Assembly: GCA_007844125.1 (NCBI GenBank)
Contig: CM017567.1
Coordinates: 46,407,778 to 46,471,777, forward strand
Source: Sinonovacula constricta
Taxonomy: Eukaryota; Mollusca; Bivalvia; Cardiida; Solecurtidae
DNA: 64,000 bases
Direction of reading: 5' to 3'
Shown here: in pieces, positions 21,836 to 34,338 of the stretch
How the letters are laid out: the number at the start of each line of letters is the position of its first letter
How positions within the stretch are numbered: position 1 is the first letter of the stretch
Program-made: the position numbers and the translations under genes
The notes under the pieces: model-generated
What the model was told of the DNA's origin: nothing
Database searches by the model: none
What the model saw: the letters and a program-made list of their open reading frames with translations, nothing else

Positions 21836-24800
21836 AATATGTTTATTATATATTTCATACATTCTGCCTACGATGGCCAATATGTTTAATATATATTTTA
21901 TACATTCTGCCTACGATGGCCAATATGTTTATTATATATTTTATACATTCTGCCTACGATGGCCAATATGTTTATTATATATTTTATACATTCTGCCTAC
22001 GATGGCAAATATGTTTATTATATATTCCATACATTCTTCCTACGATGGCCAATATGTTTATTATATATTCCAAACATTCTTTCTACGATGGCCAATATGT
22101 TTATTATATATTCCAACATTCTGACTACGATGGCCAATATGTTTATTATATATTCCACCATTCTGCCTACGATGGCCAATATGTTTATTATATATTCCAT
22201 ACATTCTGACTACGATGGCCAATATGTTTATTATATATTCCAACATTCTGACTACGATGGCCAATATGTTTATTATATATTCCAACATTCTGACTACGAT
22301 GGCCAATATGTTTATTATATATTCCACCATTCTGCCTACGATGGCCAATATGTTTATTATATATTCCATACATTCTGACTACGATGGCCAATATGTTTAT
22401 TATATATTCCACCATTCTGCCTACGATGGCCAATATGTTTATTATATATTCCATACATTCTGCCTACGATGGCCAATATGTTTATTATATATTCCAACAT
22501 TCTGCCTACGATGGCCAATATGTTTATTATATATTCCATACATTCTGACAACGATGGCCAATATGTTTATTATATATTCTATACATTCTGACTACGATGG
22601 CCAATATGTTTATTATATATTCCATACATTCTGACTACAATGGCCAATATGTTTATTATATATTCCATACATTCTGACTATGATGGCCAATATGTTTATT
22701 ATATATTCCATACATTCTGACTACGATGGCCAATATGTTTATTATATATTCTATACATTCTGACTACGATGGCCAATATGTTTATTATATATTCCAACAT
22801 TCTGACTACGATGGCCAATATGTTTATTATATATTCCAAACATTCTAACTACGATGGACAATATGTTTATTATATATTCCATACATTCTGACTACGATGG
22901 CCAATATGTTTATTATATATTCCAACATTCTGACTACGATGGCCAATATGTTTATTATATATTCTATACATTCTGACTATGATGGCCAATATGTTTATTA
23001 TATATTCCATACATTCTTCCTACGATGGCCAATATGTTTATTATATATTCCATACATTCTGACTACGATGGCCAATATGTTTATTATATATTCCATACAT
23101 TCTGACTACGATGGCCAATATGTTTATTATATATTCCATACATTCTGACTACGATGGCCAATATGTTTATTATATATTCCATACATTCTGACTACGATGG
23201 CCAATATGTTTATTATATATTCTATACATTCTGACTACGATGGCCAATATGTTTATTATATATTCTATACATTCTGACTACGATGGCCAATATGTTTATT
23301 ATATATTCCATACATTCTGACTACGATGGCCAATATGTTTATTATATATTCTATACATTCTGACTACGATGGCCAATATGTTTATTATATATTCTATACA
23401 TTCTGACTACAATGGCCAATATGTTTATTATATATTCCATACATTCTGACTACGATGGCCAATATGTTTATTATATATTCCATACATTCTGTCTACGATG
23501 GCCAATATGTTTATTATATATTCCATACATTCTGACTACAATGGCCAATATGTTTATTATATATTCCATACATTCTGACTATGATGGCAAATATGTTTAT
23601 TATATATTCCATACATTCTGACTATGATGGCCAATATGTTTATTATATATTCCATACATTCTGACTACGATGGCCAATATGTTTATTATATATTCTATAC
23701 ATTCTGACTACGATGGCCAATATGTTTATTATATATTCCATACATTCTGACTACAATGGCCAATATGTTTATTATATATTCCATACATTCTGACTATGAT
23801 GGCCAATATGTTTATTATATATTCCATACATTCTGACTACGATGGCCAATATGTTTATTATATATTCTATACATTCTGACTACGATGGCCAATATGTTTA
23901 TTATATATTCCAACATTCTGACTACGATGGCCAATATGTTTATTATATATTCCAAACATTCTAACTACGATGGACAATATGTTTATTATATATTCCATAC
24001 ATTCTGACTACGATGGCCAATATGTTTATTATATATTCCATACATTCTGACTATGATGGCCAATATGTTTATTATATATTCCATACATTCTTCCTACGAT
24101 GGCCAATATGTTTATTATATATTCCATACATTCTGACTACGATGGCCAATATGTTTATTATATATTCCATACATTCTGACTACGATGGCCAATATGTTTA
24201 TTATATATTCTATACATTCTGACTACGATGGACAATATGTTTATTATATATTCCAACATTCTGACTACAATGGCCAATATGTTTATTATATATTCTATAC
24301 ATTCTGACTACGATGGCCAATATGTTTATTATATATTCCAACATTCTGACTACGATGGCCAATATGTTTATTATATATTCTAACATTCTGACTATAATGG
24401 CCAATATGTTTATTATATATTCCAACATTCTGACTACGATGGCCAATATGTTTATTATATATTCCAACATTCTGACTACGATGGACAATATGTTTATTAT
24501 ATATTCCATACATTCTGACTACGATGGCCAATATGTTTATTATATATTCTATACATTCTGACTACGATGGACAATATGTTTATTATATATTCCAACATTC
24601 TGACTATAATGGCCAATATGTTTATTATATATTCCAACATTCTGACTACGATGGACAATATGTTTATTATATATTCCAACATTCTGACTACGATGGCCAA
24701 TATGTTTATTATATATTCCATACATTCTGACTACGATGGCCAATATGTTTATTATATATTCCATACATTCTGACTACAATGGACAATATGTTAATTATAT

Positions 24801-25043
24801 ATTCTATACATTCTGACTACAATGGCCAATATGTTTATTATATATTCCATACATTCTGACTACGATGGCCAATATGTTTATTATATATTCCATACATTCT
24901 GACTACGATGGCCAATATGTTTATTATATATTCCATACATTCTGACTACGATGGCCAATATGTTTATTATATATTCCATACATTCTGACTATGATGGCCA
25001 ATATGTTTATTATATATTCTATACATTCTGACTACAATGGCCA
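21836..25043. repeat. 43-bp satellite-like array, about 75 copies
   Basis: The unit is ATTCTGACTACGATGGCCAA, TATGTTTATTATATATTCCA, TAC. A 42-bp variant (CCAAC instead of CCATAC) is common, and runs of it create spurious frames of 60-150 codons on both strands. Early units carry GCCTAC and later ones GACTAC. A ~1.1-kb block is duplicated within the array (the marker CCAAACATTCTAACTAC occurs at 22836 and 23952). Confidence 0.97.
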
Positions 25044-25082
25044 ACAGCACCTGAGGCTGACTATGAGTGTGTTACCAGATCC

Positions 25083-25322
25083 AGTCATTTTTACCGTGAA
25101 GGCAGTACTGCTTGTACACCTGACAAGATATCACATCCAGTTGCATTATCCTGACACCAGGCCAACCAGTCGTGGAACTACCCTTATATCTGCTTAAGCG
25201 TTAGCAAGGAAGCTATACCACTACCATTTTTAATGACTTTGGCATGTTGCAGTCTAGGATGGAGCCCAGGGTCTCCAGTACCTGGAGCCAACGCTCTGCC
25301 GATTGCGCTACTGGGTCCGGAG
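25083..25322 (-). repeat. SINE-A, 3'-damaged copy bordering the 43-bp array
   Basis: The head (GCGCTACTGGGTCCGG) and middle of the family are recognisable, but the 3' block with CACCAACAGTATTTCAG is missing. The copy starts about 40 bp from the last unit of the 43-bp tandem array. Confidence 0.75.
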
Positions 25323-26206
25323 CCAAAGGGTTTGGGCATGCTGTTTAACCCATTACACAAACAATCAGACAAACAATACACACAAAGCTTACTCAAAGAA
25401 CACACCATGATGTTACTTGACAGATTCTGCCTATCAGATATGAACAGTCCATTTCTTGCCCAATTTACCATCTGATGGCAGCAGCAGACCATATGTCAGA
25501 CTTCAATCTCTGTTGATCTGTCCAAAATGTACAGGCTTGCCCCTGAGTACTTCCATATGGTCAAGTTCTAACCAACACAAACATTCATACATCTGTAAAC
25601 ATTAAAAGAATTGGGTACCTTTGCCAGATGAATGAAATAATGTTGTTGGAATGTTTCTTTTTTGTATGACATATAACAGCCAGGAATTATAGTCATCATA
25701 TGTGATGTTCAGTTGTTTGGGAAAATAAGTTTGAAAATATTTTTTTATCAATTGTCATATTCAAGTGATATATAAATAATAAGGAATTTTGTATTTTATA
25801 CACTGACACTTGGTACATAGAGTGCCATGTGCCGAATACAATAAGGTTTAGCACAAATAAAGTATAATTATGTTAAAAATAATATATACGAGTTGACAGA
25901 TATAATTTATAAAGTTAAAATAATGTAAACGATAGCTAAACATGTCAGGATAAAAAAGGTAAAAATTTTATAACTGTTAAAATTGTGTAACACCAATCTT
26001 GAGAACAACAAATGAGTTAGTCTACGATATCCCATAATACATAATACAAACTTAAAATGATAAAAAACAATAATGCAAAGTAGCATATCATTGTTTTTTT
26101 GTTTGCATCCAAATGATGCAATTTTGGTCATACTGGGGAGGTCAACTGACCCCCCCTCCCCACACACACACACATTGATGTTTTCTCCAAGTTCGGAACT
26201 TAAACC
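25323..26206. other. Intron without recognised feature
   Basis: AT-rich. A C-run followed by (CA)n lies near 26150. Confidence 0.4.
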
Positions 26207-26425
26207 CACATGCACACATGTGAACTCTCCCACTTTTGTGGGGAGACTCCCACTTTTAAGGCACAAAATTACTTGAAAATGAGCAGTGTTTTGCACATTT
26301 TCAGAAATCTCCCTACTTAGAAATAGAAATCTTCCTTCTTTGTTTATATGAAAATAACAAAACTCCCTTGTTGCAAGTAAAAATCTCCCTCTTTGGCCTC
26401 AGAAAAATTTCACATGTATGCACTT
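26207..26425 (+). repeat. Dispersed ~220-bp repeat with CATGTGAA-type ends, copy 2
   Basis: Ends TGCACACATGTGAAC and TTTCACATGTATGCA are inverted. Interior as in copy 1 (TTTTGCACATTTTCAGAAA, AATCTCCCTCTTTGGCCTC). Confidence 0.77.
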
Positions 26426-26472
26426 TGGCAACAGTGACTGAGGAGTTGCAAGTTGGTGACTGAAACAGCTCT

Positions 26473-26752
26473 TGACCGGCTGCAATAGCTCAATTGGTAG
26501 AGCATCGGCTTGAGGATCGGGATGTTGCGGGTTCAAACCCCGGCCGGGTCAAACCAAACACTGTAAAGTAGGTAGTAGTCGCTTCCCTCCTAACGCTCGG
26601 GGCTTAGGGGACAGCGTTTTGCCTGTATCTTCGGTGTCAGCATAATGGACTGGCTGGGATCAGTCCCTGGGTACCTCATAAGTGCCCCTGTGCTATAATG
26701 ATAGAAATGTCACTGCACAGTATCCGCAAAAATGCCGGCAAATCCCAAATCC
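26473..26752 (+). repeat. SINE-B, full-length (tRNA-derived)
   Basis: The head has A-box TAGCTCAATTGG and B-box GGTTCAAACCC. The flanking GACCGGC and GCCGGGTC can almost pair as an acceptor stem, so the tRNA origin is clear. The body includes GCTCGGGGCTTAGGGGACAG, CGGTGTCAGCATAATGGAC and CCTCATAAGTGCCCCTGTGC and ends in GCCGGCAAATCCC. The later copies share this order, defining a family of about 280 bp. Confidence 0.88.
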
Positions 26753-26821
26753 TAACAGCTCTGCTACTGGCTAGAGTTATGGTTCGTTATTGTCAAATGT
26801 TCATGCACTAAATCAACAGTG

Positions 26822-26990
26822 TAAGGAAGCGTTTAGTTCCCGGGACAGTCATCTTCTTGGTTAAAGCGCGTGCTCTCTACAGCACCTTGGTTATCTCCCA
26901 TCCTGGCTCTTTCTTGTATGTTCCTTGAATAAATATGTTTAAACCAAGGTACAGGAATTGTGTCTTCTGCTTTTGGGTTTAGCACAGAAC
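26822..26990 (+). repeat. Dispersed repeat G, copy 1
   Basis: GTAAGGAAGCGTTTAGTTC, GCTCTCTACAGCACCTTGGT and GGCTCTTTCTTGTATG recur in order in 57266-57425. Confidence 0.5.
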
Positions 26991-27239
26991 CAATAATTGA
27001 TGCATATATACAGAATGTATGTAGATGTCTGTAAAACAGGAAGTACAGTGTGAAATGCAGGAGAAATATCATCTCTAACCAATATGATTGATATCTGGAG
27101 TTGTTGTATGACAACATCTGTCATCTGTCTGACTGTACGTCAGATTGTAGATTCTCTACATTCAACTAGCCTGCAGATGGTCTGTGTTTTTATTAAATCT
27201 CACCCTGCTAAGTGTGAAATGATAAAGCGTAGACAAATA

Positions 27240-27300
27240 TTATATAGATCCTGATTGGCCAGCTCCCACTGGGATATGTCAGATCAGGATCTCCGCTTTC
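27240..27300. repeat. HP-family palindrome core, short
   Basis: TAGATCCTGATTGGCCAGCT and GTCAGATCAGGATCTCCGCT are the two arms. Confidence 0.55.
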
Positions 27301-27518
27301 TGATGCTTCTAGTAAGTCTCAAGACACACTTTTTGTTTTGACATGTTTGTGTAGTTGTTATAAAAGTCAAAGAGAATAAGTCTGGGTAAACAATAAATGT
27401 CGCAGCATATGGGTTTTTGATGGTGATGAAATAATTGCCATTGCAATAAAATGAAAAAAGTTTTAATAGGAAATTCATGTCAGCAGATAACAAAGCATGA
27501 AGATGAATGTGTTTTATG

Positions 27519-27985
27519 TTTAAAGGTGGTGTCTGACAGTTTGCCAATATCAAATTAATGTAACAATACATTACGACTGCTTTGGGGAATTAGGACATAA
27601 TTTCTGCAGAAACTCATACTAAAATATGCATAACAACGGTTTTGAACACTGTCTACATTGTTAGTACAAATCAGGATAAAAAAAACACTCTAAAAGTTCA
27701 ATAATTCCAAACCTTAATATAAGCACAATAGTGATCTCAGATATTGATGTCAGAGAAGATTACCTGGATGACGATATCACGTAATCTCAAAAGTGAGTTG
27801 TCACATGGTTTTCCTGGTTAAAAATAGCTATCTCTGCAGCGTGGCTCAGATAGGAAATACCTGTTTGCAATGAGGAATGGGGATTTATGTTTCACAGGTC
27901 ACACTGATCTAGGGTACCAATGAGCAACGTTTTGCAATATCTTTTCAGGTAATAATGACATATTTGGTTATTTATATAGAATCTA
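27519..27985 (+). mobile_element. MITE-1 copy, right end lost
   Basis: The left terminal repeat TTTAAAGGTGGTGTCTGACA is present. The internal family landmarks follow: GGGGAATTAGGACATAATTT, CACATGGTTTTCCTGGTTAA, GCAGCGTGGCTCAGATAGGA, CACTGATCTAGGGTACCAAT. The right terminal repeat is replaced by unrelated AT-rich sequence. Non-autonomous: no open frame of note. Confidence 0.85.
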
Positions 27986-28332
27986 GATTCATTTAACTTT
28001 ATCACATTAAATACTTGATATATATATATATATATACACACAGTAAGGGACCCTAGCTTCGACCTAACCAGTCAACAGACAAAATTTACTTTAAAAGCTC
28101 AGTATCTTTTTAAGCTTACATTTACGTATTTTCACAACTCTACTCTTTTACCTGATTGGTGATGGTGGTGGTGGTGGGTCATATCCCCCCACCCCACCCC
28201 CACCCCTTGGGTCCATCCCTGATGTGTAATGAAAAATCTTATGACTATGTGTACTATAACCAGATGGGTTATACAAACCCAGGACATTTCATGGGCATTA
28301 AAAATCTAATATATAAAATAATATCTGAGTAA

Positions 28333-28838
28333 TAATATTAGGGAATTTGGGCATAATTTTTGCATAAACCCCTATTTTAGCTTTAATATTAGGGAATTTG
28401 GGCATAATTTTTGCATAAACCTATATTTTAGCTTCCATAAAAATGATTTTCAACACAACCTGTATTGTTAGACAGTACTAATTACGAAAAAAAATCACCC
28501 TTAAATGTTCATTCTTTCCAACTCTATAACACGCGTAATAGTGGTCCCTATTAAAAATAGATATCAGGTCTGAGCAGAATACCTGTAGGACTATATAGCA
28601 TAATTACAAGTATAAATGGTCACATGGTTTTCTTTGTTTAAAAAATTGCAATCTCTGCAGAGTGGCTCGGATAGAAAACACTCATTTGCAAGGATGAGTG
28701 GTGATTAATGCTTTACTGTTCACACAGATCTAGGGCATCAATGAACAGCATTTTGCAGGACCTTTTCTGGTAACAATGACTTCTTTGGTTATTTGAAAAA
28801 AAAATGTTTAGTTCGAACTGTCTGATACCACCTTTAAA
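28333..28838 (+). mobile_element. MITE-1 copy, left-truncated, with internal duplication
   Basis: Ends in the right terminal repeat GAACTGTCTGATACCACCTT. The left end lacks the terminal repeat and instead holds a 49-bp tandem duplication of the GGGAATTTGGGCATAATTTT segment (28335-28430). A SINE-B sits immediately to the right, in the MITE terminus. Confidence 0.85.
28335..28430. repeat. 49-bp tandem duplication inside MITE-1
   Basis: AATATTAGGGAATTTGGGCA with TAATTTTTGCATAAACC and TATTTTAGCTT is present twice in a row. Confidence 0.88.
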
Positions 28839-28840
28839 TA

Positions 28841-29123
28841 TAACTGGCCAAATTAGCTCAGGTGGTAGAGCGTCTATTTGCGGATCAGGAGGTCGTGGGT
28901 TCAAATCCCAGTCGGGTCAAACCAAAGACTTTAAAGATGGTAGTAGTGGCTTCCCTACTAAAGCTCGGGGCTAAGGGGACAGCATTACACCTGACTCGTC
29001 GGTGTCAGTATAATGGACCGGTCGGGTTCAGTCCCTGGGCACCTCATAAGTGCCCCTGTGCTAAAAGGAATGAAATGTTGCTGCACAGTATCGGCAAAAA
29101 AGCCGGCTAATCCCATCCCATCC
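28841..29123 (+). repeat. SINE-B, full-length, with clear target duplication
   Basis: Head A-box TAGCTCAGGTGG and B-box GGTTCAAATCC; body as in 26473-26752; ends GCCGGCTAATCCCATCCCAT. It is flanked by a 13-bp direct repeat CCACCTTTAAATA at 28828-28840 and 29124-29136. The left copy of that repeat is the terminal sequence of a MITE-1 element, so the SINE landed exactly on the MITE end. Confidence 0.92.
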
Positions 29124-29136
29124 CCACCTTTAAATA

Positions 29137-29675
29137 AAGGTATTCTTATGAATGACCTACATACATGAGTCTAACCAACCATTGACAAAATAATGGACCC
29201 GGGTAATGAACTTACTCTCTGGATACTTACCTTCATTACATACTACATTATGCTAGATGACTGCTTCCAATTTGCTCAGCAATCATAATTCTAGAAGGAA
29301 GTACTGTTTATATTGGTGATTAACCTGTTTAAGCTATATTATTGTAGTAAATATAGTTCAGATGATGAACTTAATTAAAATTTTGTTTATGATGATATAC
29401 ATGTATTAAATGATGACACATAATAATTGCTCTAACAATATTTTTCAGCAATATTTTGCTATATCAACAATGACTTTTCTAACAAGTTATTTTGTATTTT
29501 ACAGGTGAAAGTTAGAAATATATTTTTTTTTTTTTCAGTAGTAAATCTACAAAGGTCTTTCTTTGACATTGTATCATAATAAAACAATGTTTTCTTGCAG
29601 TTGTTAAAAAAAAATTATTTAACTTTTATTAAAAAGATTTATTGTTACTGCAATTGTTTGTAGATAGAATCATTT
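29137..29675. other. Intron without recognised feature
   Basis: AT-rich with T and A homopolymers near 29522 and 29604. Confidence 0.4.
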
Positions 29676-29920
29676 TGAATCTGTTACAAATAGATTACAC
29701 TGACCTATTCAAATCTGTTTTAAGTTAAAAATAGATTACACTGACCTATTTAAATCTGTTTAAAGTTAAAAATAGATTACACTGACCTATTTCAATCTGT
29801 TTTAAGTTAAAAATAGATTACACTGACCTTTTTCAATCTGTTTTAAGTTACAAATATATAACACTGATCTATTTCTATCTTTTTTAAGTTTAAAAATAGA
29901 TTACACTGACCTATCCATCT
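29676..29920. repeat. 41-bp array, about 6 copies
   Basis: AATCTGTTTTAAGTTAAAAA and TAGATTACACTGACCTATTT recur with a few substitutions. Confidence 0.92.
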
Positions 29921-30171
29921 ATTTGATGGAGCAAGATTCTTGATGAAGGATTACCTGAACCCCAGACACCACAGGCCAGATGAAACTCCCCACAAGACAA
30001 ATGTCACTTCAACTGTGACTTGAACCCATAGGTGTCAGTGGCTGAGGGTTTGCCTGATGACAACTTTGACTGATTGACAACCACTGTCCCTAATAATTCA
30101 TCAGAGAGCAAACTGTTGCTCAATAATTGGCGATGAAAAACTTAATATTAAATATTTTATTATATTCATAT

Positions 30172-30230
30172 ATCCAGCCCCTGCCTGGAGTGGTCTGATC
30201 AGGATTTGCACTTTTTGCTGCCAATTTATT
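30172..30230 (+). repeat. HP-family half element
   Basis: GGAGTGGTCTGATCAGGATT with TGCACTTTTTGCTGCC: one arm. Confidence 0.5.
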
Positions 30231-30319
30231 ACATGGTAAAGCTGTTCTAGTAAGCAGGTATTTTCAGCATTACAGTAGTTTTTTAACCAAAACAAACCAT
30301 AGATATTGCTTTGTTACAA

Positions 30320-30500
30320 AATATATTCCATAAATATATCAAAGGGCTATAACTCTGTTAAACTCAAGCTGGTCTTGACCTGACATTGATGTGCACAACT
30401 AGGCTTGGTACTTGCCAGTTCTATAAAATTTCATCAAAATCTGATCAATGCTGGCCGAGAAATAGCACATACAAATTTTGTCAACAGTCCACTGGAGGAA
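30320..30500. repeat. Possible diverged dispersed repeat
   Basis: AAGGGCTATAACTCTGTTAA, TTGACCTGACATTGATGTG and AATTTCATCAAAATCTGATC have the look of repeats common in bivalve genomes. No second copy was found in this window, so the call rests on recollection only. Confidence 0.3.
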
Positions 30501-30604
30501 AGTGACTCAAATAAAAAAAAACACCCTAATTAAGTATAACAGGAATCCATGCAAGTGCAAGGACTTAGCCTGCAATTATGAATTAATAAGATTTGACAGA
30601 GTAT

Positions 30605-30665
30605 AGTTCCAGATCAGCCATCTTTGGGTGGGATCTGCTATTCAAGATCTGCACTTTTTGCTGTT
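30605..30665. repeat. HP-family palindrome core
   Basis: AGTTCCAGATCAGCCATCTT and GCTATTCAAGATCTGCACTT with TTTGCTG: both arms, diverged. Confidence 0.5.
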
Positions 30666-31124
30666 TAGTCTTAAATCAGTTTTCTTGTTAGACTTCCTGC
30701 AGTAGGGGGCAAAGTACTAAGAATATAATAGTGGTTATTAACAAATGAAGCACGATAGGGGTGAGCAGCCAGCAAAGCATAACCTCACAATAATACAGAT
30801 TGTTTTACTCCAACATCTTACAAGAATCATGACTGATGGTGGTGTGAAGAGTTGACCGGCCAATTGTACCTGTTAACAAATTGTTTCCAGATGGGAGCAA
30901 GGAGCATGCCCGAGTTATAGTCCAGTTATAATCCAGGTCCAGTACCTTGTTCTAAAAACACCAGACCAACCTATCACCTCTTGCTTTATTCTATGTACTA
31001 ACTGATAGAAGTAAGGCAAAAAAGTGAATATCCAGATCAACCAGGGATTATATTCATAAAAACAGAGTTTTTTTTTCTTTCTTAAGCTAACGAATTTCCT
31101 TTAATTTGGGAATTTGAAACAATT

Positions 31125-31250
31125 TGTGCAGATTCTGATCAGACAGTTCCTGGTGGAAGCTACATATTCCAGCAAGCGCTGGTTGATCTGGATCAACACT
31201 CTTTGCATAAGCTTGATCAAATAGTGCCTAGCAAGCTAAGGGTTAATGCA
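31125..31250. repeat. HP-family palindrome core
   Basis: CAGATTCTGATCAGACAGTT, then CGCTGGTTGATCTGGATCAA and CACTCTTTGCAT, followed by GCCTAGCAAGCTAAGGGTTA, the family's right end. Confidence 0.7.
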
Positions 31251-33362
31251 CAGACATTTCAGACACACCTTGGCACTGTCTGGTAGATGAGGTTAGGAAC
31301 CTTGTTACTGCATTCCTCACTCATGACAGTACAAGTACAGCATGAATATGTGACAACCAAGGCGCCACAAAAAGCATGCACTCCAGAGCTGAAGTTAACA
31401 CTTACCCTGCTAATCTTGAATGGGGTATATTAGTTAAAGGGAAATTGTCTCCCTTGTTAGTTAATATCTGAAGTATTCCAAAGGTTGATAGGTCCTTTTA
31501 GTTGGATTTCTCGGACCTTATCACCCATTCTTTTGTAGATATTGCAATTACAAACAGTTAAATTCCTTAGTTTTGCATAAATATAAGAGTAAAAATCCAT
31601 TTAAATACTTAAAGAGGTTTGTTATTTAAAAAAAGAAAATTATTTTTGTTTGTTTGTTTATTATGGTTAACCTGAGTATCACAAGAAAGGCAGAAAAGTC
31701 AACATATCTTTAAAGAGCGCAAGCATAAAAAACAAATGAAAGGACCTACTTGCATTTAGGGATAATTCAGGGGAGACTATTCATTAGTTTATCTTATTGA
31801 TCAGGCTGAGGGAAAATGCATAGCTCTAGATCAAGCTGAGTCCAGCACAGGAGCTGTCTGTCATATTCAACCTCAAATTTTGAGTTGTTTCCTTAAACTG
31901 TCAAACCTCACTCAAAAAGTATTCACAAAAGAGGGTGAAAAGATCATCATTTAAGCTTGCAGGTAAAGTCAGTTTACGATGTTTTGTGAGTATGGGGCCT
32001 TGATCTGCATAAATTGCACTTCTATTGTGTCCTGTTATCGCTACACACATATTGTTAAAAAAATAATGTATTGTAAAGAAAGAAAATCAAAGAAGGTTTA
32101 GAGTTAATGTTTGCTGAAGTATAATCCAATCATATACCTATGTATTCTCGAACAGTTGCGCTTATTTTAAAAAAAACAATTTTGTTTCTTTCTCTATCTA
32201 AGAAAACAAAATTTCATTTCCAATTCGAAAGCAGCATTTATACTTCTGAAGTATATCAAATCTTTGTTCGAAACCCAGGCTGCAACATGGTTAACAAAAA
32301 TGGCTGTGGGATGCCTTGCAAAACACTGCAGCGTACCACGATATATTGCAATACATATAGAGCATATTGCAATATATACCACAATATATTGTCATATTTA
32401 ATCAAACTACTATACGGAGCTATGTCACTCAATAAGCAGACTGAACAACACATTCCTTAATAATCTATAACACAGTTTTATAAGATTTTTAACAGATAAT
32501 CACAGGAATAAGAAAGTACTGGTAATACGACTAGATGGTCGCGAAGCACAAACAGTCAAACAACAAATCAACTGCATCATTCATGACTGTGTAAAGTTAC
32601 CATGTCTGATTAAATAGTTGATACCATCTCTGGATAACTGTAAGATTATCTAGTCCCTGGGACAATTAAACTATCAATCAAAAAACCTTAAATTATACAA
32701 GAGAATGTTTATTTTGCAAATTTAGCTACAGATTTTTTTAATATTTATAATCTTCCGACAAAACAGCTAAGCATCGTTTCTTCTTCAAATATAAAACAGA
32801 TTACAAGTACTCCATATCTATATTTTTATTTACTCATAACATGTTAAAAAAACTTAAATCTGTACAAATTTAAAATTTGTAATCTTTATTCTACCATTTT
32901 TTACTCTACAAAACATCATACTGCAAAACATAGAAAGGACAACAAAGATATGCCCCCACAAAACCCATCTCCACAGCAAAAAACACAATTGAAACTTGCT
33001 AACAGAAACCTGGCTAGAGAAGGTTGGGTGAGGAATGGGAACACTGAGCCTCAAATCCATAACTCATGAGAAGACAGCTTAAGACATTTAATTTCCTTTA
33101 ATATTTCATTAAGTGATACTAGATAGGCTATAAACAACAACAGATGTGCATTTTAAAGGAGGGTACAGCAGCTTCTGATTAAAGTTGATGGGTTTGAGGA
33201 AAGCCTGTTATGTTTGCTGTGATAAATAAATTGCATAATCAACTTATTTAGTTTGAACCTATTTATGTTAATATTTGTAGTTGATCAGGAGGCAAAGTCT
33301 TTAAAATTATATTTATTCCTCTTAACTGTTCATTTCCTTGAAAAAAAAATTGTTAAGGTAGT
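31251..33362. other. Intron, little recognised
   Basis: AT-rich. ATATTGCAATACATATAGAG and neighbours at 32340-32395 form short imperfect palindromes. A very weak SINE-A-like 3' fragment is at 32620-32680 (CATCTCTGGATAACTG). Confidence 0.4.
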
Positions 33363-33390
33363 CTCTCTCTCTCTCCTCTCTCGCCCTCCC

Positions 33391-33449
<59 letters not shown>

Positions 33450-33452
33450 ATA
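33363..33452. repeat. (CT)n/(CTAT)n microsatellite
   Basis: About 80 bp of CT repeats followed by CTATCTATCTATCTAT. It is followed by GATTTGAATCCGCAACCTTT, perhaps a decayed tRNA-like SINE head on the minus strand. Confidence 0.95.
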
Positions 33453-33595
33453 CTACTTTGTGGTCGGTTGGAGATTTGAATCCGCAACCTTTCACTCCAT
33501 AGTCAAATGTCTTTAACACTCGCCCACGCACACTCTAAGACACATGTTATGTTATTATGTTGATTTCAAGCTGATACTGGTAGGGGTAAACTTCA

Positions 33596-34338
33596 ACCTC
33601 AATCTCATTAAAATCAGCTCCAGTATTACGCGTAATAGGATCTGATGACTTCCCATTACGGTTCACCTCAAATTGACCTTTTCAGTAGCCAATGAAATTC
33701 TCGGCAACAAAATCTTGTGGTATACTGCGAGCAACGTTCTACACGCTATAAAATTTTAATGGTAAAGGGTCGCGTTTAACTCGTGATTGCATGCAATCTA
33801 CATACATTCTTAAACTTAACTTTACATATTTCAAAAGAGACATATATAACCTCTACAAATATGTATAAACCATCCAACAAAAAGAAGTTTTGAACTAGAA
33901 ATCCTTATTTTAGTAACACTGGTAAATACATTCACAACTCGCTCGCTGCAATTGTCATGGCGGATAACGAAAGCGTTTTCGCAGTGGGTTGCGTTGAAAA
34001 TCCTTTCGTATTCTACTTAAAAATGGAATTATTAAATGTTATGGTAGATACCGATAGATAAATTGTTGATTGAACAAAATGTGTAAAAATTAATGCATGC
34101 CAATAGAAAGGATGGCTGATTCAGCGGTTTAAAAAGTGGTATGTGTTGACTGGTGTATCGGGAAGGATTCTATAGTAGTTTTGGAAGGAGCGATTGCATT
34201 GGTCGAAATACGGGCACTTGTCTATGCATATTCAATTACACAAAGGTCATTTTGACACGACCTCTTATGCGATGTAGTCAGATCCTAATCACGGACAGTA
34301 GATGAGGGAAATTAGGATATGATTTTAATGAGATTGGG
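33596..34338. mobile_element. Possible Mutator-type non-autonomous element
   Basis: Inverted ends CTCAATCTCATTAAAATCA (left) and TGATTTTAATGAGATTGGG (right), with further subterminal matching (GTAATAGGATCTGATGAC versus GTAGTCAGATCCTAATCAC). A direct repeat GTAAACTTCA flanks it at 33586-33595 and 34339-34348. Target duplications of 9-10 bp with long terminal repeats point to a Mutator-like element; other superfamilies with similar duplications are possible. A short frame at 33957-34061 may be a relic of its gene. Confidence 0.72.
33957..34061 (+). pseudogene. 34-codon open frame inside the Mutator-type element
   Basis: ATGGCGGATAACGAAAGC begins a frame encoding MADNESVFAVGCVENPFVFY and 14 further residues before TAA. 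The ATGGCGGA context and protein-like composition suggest the preserved start of a transposon gene in an internally deleted element. No family is recognised; it could be chance. Confidence 0.3.

Noticed and set aside
21766..24773. Many 60-147-codon frames
   Set aside because: All lie in the 43-bp array, where runs of the 42-bp variant keep frames open on both strands.
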